NCBI GenBank assembly: GCA_009779895.1
Contig: WRBB01000017.1
Coordinates: 1-62,287 of the forward strand
Source of the DNA: Lachnospiraceae bacterium
GTDB taxonomy: Bacteria; Bacillota; Clostridia; Lachnospirales; Lachnospiraceae
Reading direction: 5' to 3'
DNA: 62,287 bases
Shown: positions 58,172-62,287 of the stretch, in pieces
Position numbering within the stretch: the first letter of the stretch is position 1
Layout of the letters: every line of letters begins with the position of its first letter
Translations under genes and position numbers: made by a program
The notes under the pieces: generated by a model
What the model saw: only the letters and a program-made list of their open reading frames with translations
What the model was told of the DNA's origin: nothing
The model's database searches: none

Positions 58172-58787
58172 TATATCTGAAATTGGTCGGACTAAACCAC
58201 TCACCATAACGATTGATTTCATAATATAAACGTTCAGAAGTGAGCATACTGTCCTGCAAAATATAACCTACTATAAAAGTACTTTCTGACTTGGCTTCCA
58301 CCACACAACGATAATAATCTTTACCTGTTGGGTCAATGGGGACATAATCACTTCTATATCGTACTTCCTCCGAACGAGCAATTGTTTTACCTTGTTCATC
58401 CACATCCACAAGTAAACCAAAACTTAAATACTCTTCTATTTCTTCATCAGTGGTATTTTCTAAGGTGATGGTAATAAAACAATATGTAAAATCATCCATT
58501 AAGTATCCTCGAAAATCTACCTGCTCATCAAAATATATTACTTCATTTTTGGGAGCATATTCCGGCAACGACTTACCTGTATAAATCACATCAAAGTTTT
58601 TGAATATCATATCATCTATTACAATTTCCTCTTCCTTGCTATAACTATTGGTTTCTATCAAATTTGGTCTGTCTTCCTCTTCTAAATTCAATGCTACACC
58701 ATCACCATTTATCATTTCACCAGTACCACAACCAGATAATGTGGCTGCAATCACAAATACAACAAACATCTTTTTTATTTTCATCAT
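58155..58787 (-). CDS. Lipoprotein, DUF5028-like, copy 2 of a tandem pair
   Basis: The start at 58787 (MMKIKKMFVVFVIAATLSGCG) has GGGAG seven bases upstream and gives a lipobox TLSGCG. The frame is open for 51 further codons upstream, but these have no signal sequence or ribosome site. The mature protein of about 190 residues repeats the plan of copy 1: FKNFDVIYTGKSLPEYAPKN, CFITITLENTTDEE, VRYRSDYVPIDPTGKDYY and NRYGEWFSPTNFRYIKVDL. The central strands differ more than the ends. It follows the small secreted protein by 70 bp. Confidence 0.77.
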   Translation of the reverse strand: MMKIKKMFVVFVIAATLSGCGTGEMINGDGVALNLEEEDRPNLIETNSYSKEEEIVIDDMIFKNFDVIYTGKSLPEYAPKNEVIYFDEQVDFRGYLMDDFTYCFITITLENTTDEEIEEYLSFGLLVDVDEQGKTIARSEEVRYRSDYVPIDPTGKDYYRCVVEAKSESTFIVGYILQDSMLTSERLYYEINRYGEWFSPTNFRYIKVDL

Positions 58788-58857
58788 AATATTTCTCCCA
58801 CAACTTTTATAAAAACAATAGATGATACAAATACATTCATATTCTTTTTTCCGTGTA

Positions 58858-59262
58858 TCAAACACTATCCGGGCTCCAAAATCCATATGCCGTACCCGGC
58901 ATAGCCGACATACCACCAATAAGTGCATTTCCATATCCACTTTCTTTTACATAATTATGCATAAAATGTGTCATACCTACCCCAAAGGTATAACTCGGGC
59001 TACCAACATCAACAATTTTCTTATCTGAAAGACTGCGTATAGCATAAACTTTTGCTGTATATGGTACCGTTGTCCCAAAACACTTCATATAAGATGATGT
59101 ATCATCACGCTTTGCCCTAACAACTGTTTTCGCAAGCATTGCAGGCGAAAAATTAAAATCAAACCTTGTATCATCCACATTTCCTGCAACCAGTGTTATG
59201 GTATTTATACTACATACCATAACTAACATTGCTATCATAACTATTTTTCTAATTTTTTTCAT
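58858..59262 (-). CDS. Small secreted protein, possibly DUF2712-like peptide
   Basis: The start at 59262 (MKKIRKIVMIAMLVMVCSIN) has AAGGAGGATT upstream. The 134-residue protein has a signal peptide cut near LVAGN and a mature part of about 107 residues. That part begins DDTRFDFNFSPAML, with RAKRDDTSSYMKCFGT, and ends GNALIGGMSAMPGTAYGFW then SPDSV. The D-D-T-x-F-x-F-x-F start and the R-x-K-x-D-x-T-S-x-Y element remind me of DUF2712 proteins, small secreted proteins of Firmicutes of unknown role. The single Cys excludes an internal disulfide. It is the first gene of the lipoprotein/ABC operon and directly follows the LytTR regulator gene, an arrangement typical of secreted peptide systems. That role is inference. 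Confidence 0.6.
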   Translation of the reverse strand: MKKIRKIVMIAMLVMVCSINTITLVAGNVDDTRFDFNFSPAMLAKTVVRAKRDDTSSYMKCFGTTVPYTAKVYAIRSLSDKKIVDVGSPSYTFGVGMTHFMHNYVKESGYGNALIGGMSAMPGTAYGFWSPDSV

Positions 59263-59338
59263 ACAATCCTCCTTACCTGTACCATTTGGTACAATCATAA
59301 CCACCTATGTATCACCTATTGCCTTTCTTATTTCATAA

Positions 59339-59367
59339 ATTCTACGCTTCTATTCTAAACAAATCAA
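59339..59367 (-). promoter_or_regulatory. Promoter of the secreted-protein/lipoprotein/ABC operon
   Basis: On the minus strand TTGATT (59367-59362) and TAGAAT (59344-59339) are spaced by 17 bp, about 75 bp before the ATG. A palindrome TGTACC-ATTT-GGTACA lies at about 59277-59292 between promoter and start codon and could be an operator or an mRNA hairpin. I did not find a convincing LytTR double site. Confidence 0.5.
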
Positions 59368-59402
59368 TCACTTCGGCAATATCTACTTTTCCTTGGAAAA
59401 AT

Positions 59403-60152
59403 TTACTTTTTTAAGCAATACGCTTCATAACATTCTTGAAAATTTTTAGCTTTTGCACGAGCCACAGAAAGCTCTGTTCCATCAGCCATCACAAGATTTG
59501 TTTTCGTTGATAGTTTTGATTTCATATACTTCATATTCACCAAATAGCTATCATGAGGCCTCGCAAAGCCATATTGTTCTAAGCACTGTTTTAATACATC
59601 CAAATGCTCTTTTGTCGCTATTGGAATCTCTGCATTAAAATGCTTGCTATTTCTATGCAAATGCAAGCAACTACCCCTTTTTAACTTGCTAATATATAGA
59701 ATCTCATTGGTTTTAATTTTTAACTCTATCGAGTTGCCTTTCGCTGTAATCACAGGCGACTTTCGCTCCCCTTGCACACGTTCCATCACGGCTTCCAATT
59801 CAAAGCGCAATCTTTCATCACTATATTCCTTTAATAAATAACGATAAGGTGAAACTTCAAAATCCCTTTCTTTTGGGTGCATCTCTCCGGAACAAAATAT
59901 CATAACAGTGTCTGGGAATTGTTGGCGAAACGCCTTAGCAGTGTGATAACCATCCATACCATCTAATTGAACTTCAAGAAAAAGTACATCAAATATGATG
60001 GTGGAAGAATCTAGGTAATCAATCAATTGAAATCCCGAATTAAATTCATAAAATTTCATTTCACTTTTATACAAATTTAAATTAGATAATCTTGTTTTTA
60101 TGCGTTTTATAAAAGGTATATCATTTTCGCAGATTGCTATATTATATGTCAT
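59403..60152 (-). CDS. LytTR-type response regulator with Glu at the phospho-acceptor site
   Basis: The 249-residue protein has a receiver (IAICENDIPFIKRIKTRL) and a C-terminal LytTR DNA-binding domain (ILYISKLKRGSCLHLHR, ARPHDSYLVNMKYMKS). At the position where related regulators have F-L-D-I/V, this one reads LFLEVQLDGMDG, so residue 60 is Glu and not Asp. Glu can mimic phospho-Asp, so the protein may be active without a kinase. No sensor kinase gene is next to it. It sits right upstream of the operon encoding the small secreted protein, lipoproteins and ABC transporter, its likely target. GGGGGAA precedes the ATG. Confidence 0.87.
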   Translation of the reverse strand: MTYNIAICENDIPFIKRIKTRLSNLNLYKSEMKFYEFNSGFQLIDYLDSSTIIFDVLFLEVQLDGMDGYHTAKAFRQQFPDTVMIFCSGEMHPKERDFEVSPYRYLLKEYSDERLRFELEAVMERVQGERKSPVITAKGNSIELKIKTNEILYISKLKRGSCLHLHRNSKHFNAEIPIATKEHLDVLKQCLEQYGFARPHDSYLVNMKYMKSKLSTKTNLVMADGTELSVARAKAKNFQECYEAYCLKK

Positions 60153-60250
60153 TATTCCCCCACTTCTTTCCTTTCTGCTTCTTTTATATTATAATACTGG
60201 ATAGATGATTTCGTAAAACAAGTATTTGTAGTAAAAGAGGAGAGCCGATT

Positions 60251-60802
60251 ATGAAGTACATGATAGCGTCAGATATCCACGGTTCCGCATATTATTGTGA
60301 AAAATTATTAGAACTATTTCAAGAAGAAAAGGCAGATAAACTCTTATTATTGGGTGATATTTTATACCATGGTCCTCGAAATCCTTTGCCAAAAGAGTAC
60401 AGTCCTGCAAAGGTAGCAGATCTTTTAAATAATCTAAAAGAAAACGTACTTTGTGTACGCGGTAACTGTGACTCCGAAGTGGATCAAATGGTCTTGGAAT
60501 TTCCGATTATGGCAGATTATGCCGTGATTGAAGTAGATGGTGTGACTTTATTTGCCACACACGGACATATTTTTAATTTAGAAAACATACCGCCTTTTTG
60601 TCCAAACACGGTATTACTCAACGGCCATTTCCATGTGACCGTCTGCGATAAAAAAAAGGACTTTATTTATATGAACCCCGGCTCTGTATCACTACCAAAA
60701 GAATGTACCAACCACAGCTGTATCCTTTTTAAAAACAATCACTTTCGCTGGGTTGATTTACAAAACAAGGAAACATTCAAAACATTTCAAATTACAGGTT
60801 GA
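60251..60802 (+). CDS. YfcE/MJ0936-type metallophosphoesterase
   Basis: The 183-residue protein has all five calcineurin-like motifs: MIASDIHGSAYYCEKL, LLLLGDILYHGPRNPLP, VRGNCDSEVDQMV, LFATHGHIFNL and LNGHFHVTV. These bind two metals. YfcE-like enzymes hydrolyse phosphodiesters such as bis-pNPP in vitro, but the cell substrate is not known. AGAGGAGAGCCGATT precedes the ATG. It is transcribed alone, opposite to its neighbours. The late motif YMNPGSVSLPKECTNHSC is typical of this family. Confidence 0.9.
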   Translation: MKYMIASDIHGSAYYCEKLLELFQEEKADKLLLLGDILYHGPRNPLPKEYSPAKVADLLNNLKENVLCVRGNCDSEVDQMVLEFPIMADYAVIEVDGVTLFATHGHIFNLENIPPFCPNTVLLNGHFHVTVCDKKKDFIYMNPGSVSLPKECTNHSCILFKNNHFRWVDLQNKETFKTFQITG

Positions 60803-61168
60803 CTTCCTTGCTTGTTCATAATCTCTTTGAATCTTATAATGTGACATACTGTTGTCACCAATTGTGTCGATTGTACAATTTCTAAAAAACATTGGGAATA
60901 CGGGCTTTAACCTATGTTATTGATAAAAAATTAACAGAAATGCAAAATTCCAAGCAGTTGCTTGCTGGCAGTGCTTGGAACTTTACTATGCTATTTTTAC
61001 TATTAACAAACGCCATTGCTTTCTCACTCAATTCTTCCACACTCATATCATCAAATAAATCTTGTTGCCATTGAATGTAGTCGAATGTTCTTTAATAATG
61101 AGAAAGACTCAACTTTACCCAGACTTTGAGTTAACACTCTGATTTTTCATTTATTAATACAGCATCTG
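60803..61168 (-). other. Gene-poor stretch with decayed coding sequence and a terminator
   Basis: No intact gene is seen. On the minus strand, 61085 to about 60985 reads FDYIQWQQDLFDD then MSVEELSEKAMAFVNSK. It looks like the C-terminus of a real protein but has no start and is preceded by a stop in frame; I do not recognise the family. It ends at a hairpin, TTCCAAGCA/TGCTTGGAA (60948-60956 and 60972-60980, 9 bp), followed by TTTT on the minus strand, a likely old terminator. This suggests the tail of a deleted gene once transcribed leftward. Confidence 0.45.
60942..60980 (-). terminator. Weak Rho-independent terminator
   Basis: TTCCAAGCA and TGCTTGGAA pair over nine bases around a 15-nt loop, with a four-base T-run on the minus strand. 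It lies about 190 bp downstream of the PDDEXK nuclease gene and just after the decayed reading frame. Confidence 0.5.
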
Positions 61169-62203
61169 TCATGGTTGTTTCGTTCTTTCATATGACTCAT
61201 GACGTTGTTGCAGTAATGCCTTCGCATTACTAATCGCTTTCGGCAACTTATCTTCAAATGCCTTTAATAGAAACTGAGCTACATGAATATCACTGTCACC
61301 TAAATTCAATAATTCAATTACTTCTTCATCTTTTTCAGCGCAAAGAATAATGCCAATCGGTAGATTGTCTCCTTCATTCATATCATTTTTAGCTAACCAG
61401 TTTAAATAAAGCTCAACCTGTCCCTTATACTCTGGTTTGAATTTACCCAATTTTAGTTCAATCGCAACTAATCGTTTCATCTTGCGATGATAAAAAAGTA
61501 AGTCGATATAAAAGTCAGTGTCATTGATTGTTATTCTAACTTGACGACCAATAAAGGCAAAATCCAAGCCGAATTCTAACAAGAATCGCTCCAACTCATG
61601 AATAATGGCCTGCTCTAAATCATTCTCACTAAAATTATCTTTCAAGCCAAGAAAATCTAAAACATACGGATCACGCAAAACTAAGTCTTTTGACATGATT
61701 TTCTGCTTGGAAAGTAGTGCTAAATCACTTTTGACCGTTTCTTCGGGCTTATTAGAAATCAAGGTACGTTCATACAGCATTCCATCAATGCGTTCATTTA
61801 AAGTTCGAGAAGACCAACGCTCATTAACTGCTAAATCCAAATAGAATTGTCTTCTTAATGGATCCTCTATATATGCAAGTCGCTTGATATGCGTCCATGT
61901 TAATTTTCCATGCACTGCGTGGAAAATTTGTTCATTCGGAAAAGCTTCATAAAATTTAGCCATATTGAATAAATTTGACTTGCCATAACCTCGTCCATAT
62001 TCTTTCGTTAGTTCTTCGCTTAATTCAGAAATGACACGCTTCCCATACTCTGGCTTGCTTCCCTCTAAAATTTGAGTTTTGATCACTTTCCCAACATGCC
62101 AATAAAGTGTTACTAACTCGGAGTTAACAAAAACCTCAGCCCTAGTTCGAGCTTGTTTAATTAAATCGGAAATTTGGTTTAAGTAATTCTTTTCTAATTC
62201 CAA
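61169..62203 (-). CDS. PDDEXK nuclease-domain protein (DUF1016 / YhcG family)
   Basis: The start is TTG at 62203 with AAAGGAGAGCTGAAA upstream. The 344-residue protein has the DUF1016 N-terminal helical domain (VTLYWHVGKVIKTQILEG, GYGKSNLFNMAKFYEAFP, LTWTHIKRLAYIEDPL with the NERWSSRTLNERI segment). A C-terminal PDDEXK nuclease core carries FYIDLLFYHRKMKRLVAIELKLGKF, where Asp and E-x-K form the active site. YhcG-like proteins often sit in or near restriction and mobile-element loci, and their role is unknown. Here the neighbours are a decayed frame and unlinked genes. It is full length. Confidence 0.9.
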   Translation of the reverse strand: MELEKNYLNQISDLIKQARTRAEVFVNSELVTLYWHVGKVIKTQILEGSKPEYGKRVISELSEELTKEYGRGYGKSNLFNMAKFYEAFPNEQIFHAVHGKLTWTHIKRLAYIEDPLRRQFYLDLAVNERWSSRTLNERIDGMLYERTLISNKPEETVKSDLALLSKQKIMSKDLVLRDPYVLDFLGLKDNFSENDLEQAIIHELERFLLEFGLDFAFIGRQVRITINDTDFYIDLLFYHRKMKRLVAIELKLGKFKPEYKGQVELYLNWLAKNDMNEGDNLPIGIILCAEKDEEVIELLNLGDSDIHVAQFLLKAFEDKLPKAISNAKALLQQRHESYERTKQP

Positions 62204-62287
62204 TTTCAGCTCTCCTTTGTCTATTTAAATTTTTTCTTTGAGGCACGATATGATGAACAAACAAAGTAAAGGCTTGAAGCCTGTATA

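Larger units (their letters stand above)
57272..58219. repeat. Tandem duplication, unit 819 bp (copies aligned 57272-57400 and 58091-58219 at high identity)
   Basis: The stretch from GAAAAAAACGATTCACAAATG (57272 on) to the 3' end of the lipoprotein gene reappears 819 bp to the right, from 58092. It is nearly identical over the first 130 bp, including the permease 5' end and the lipoprotein 3' end, and then diverges through the lipoprotein coding sequence. One A is missing from the A-run in the right copy. The boundary with unrelated sequence is at about 58091. Near-identity at the 3' ends with divergence inside suggests gene conversion or selection acting on the middle of the lipoproteins. 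Confidence 0.85.

Overview
The window looks like chromosomal DNA from an anaerobic, low-to-moderate-GC, Gram-positive Clostridia-type bacterium. The Lachnospirales or a close relative is my best guess, which is inference. The basis is strong purine-rich ribosome binding sites, a desulfoferrodoxin, a tungsten-type aldehyde:ferredoxin oxidoreductase, a probable PPi-dependent phosphofructokinase, a Gram-positive type IV pilus operon and a sortase/LCP surface-glycan locus. No rRNA, tRNA or CRISPR array was seen. Almost all genes lie on the minus strand.

Layout. 1-583: the edge of an insertion sequence (transposase N-terminus with an RBS-masking leader) and the wreck of a PIN-domain toxin gene. 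584-5848: a LicA/choline-kinase-like phosphotransferase, an AlbA_2/RecG-like ATP-binding regulator behind a repeat-rich promoter, and a large secreted papain-like peptidase with three 102-residue C-terminal repeats. 5997-18106: a Wzx/Wzy-type exopolysaccharide operon running CpsC, CpsD, class B sortase, LCP transferase, a tiny Gly-rich SPQTG surface protein, priming phosphotransferase, Alg13-like subunit, Wzy, GT2, Wzx, a TupA-type ATP-grasp fused to Alg14, and GT4. 18136-27030: a type IV pilus operon (pilin, pilin-like protein, prepilin peptidase, PilC, fused PilM-PilN, PilO, PilB, PilT) ending in a DUF3810 membrane protein with a metallopeptidase motif. 27064-29987: an acyltransferase with a zinc ribbon, and a MerR regulator divergent from a YitT-type membrane protein across a 19-bp-spacer MerR promoter. 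29841-38058: a molybdenum/tungsten cofactor operon (MoaD, MoaC, MoaA, MogA, two MOSC proteins, two MoeA paralogues) behind an aldehyde:ferredoxin oxidoreductase with a Moco/Tuco-like riboswitch leader. 38084-43096: phosphofructokinase, a small Cys-rich protein, a drug-type ABC exporter and desulfoferrodoxin.

43147-54364: a sugar or polyol locus. A ribose-type ABC importer, a polyol dehydrogenase and DhaK/DhaL kinase subunits face a divergent YesM/YesN-like two-component system. That system is followed by a protein with the fold layout of the importer ATPase but with every ATPase motif erased. A DeoC aldolase converges on it. 54474-60152: a small-peptide and lipoprotein locus with a LytTR regulator whose phospho-acceptor Asp is Glu, a short secreted protein, two tandem-duplicated lipoproteins, two ABC-2 permeases, an ABC ATPase and another DUF5028-like exported protein. 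60251-62203: a phosphodiesterase, a decayed stretch, and a DUF1016/YhcG-type PDDEXK nuclease.

The most promising candidates for undescribed biology are the LCP + sortase + mini SPQTG protein module inside the polysaccharide operon, the pseudo-ABC-ATPase that travels with the two-component system, the TupA-Alg14 fusion, and the LytTR/lipoprotein/ABC locus. All homology statements come from recognising motifs by eye; no database search was run.
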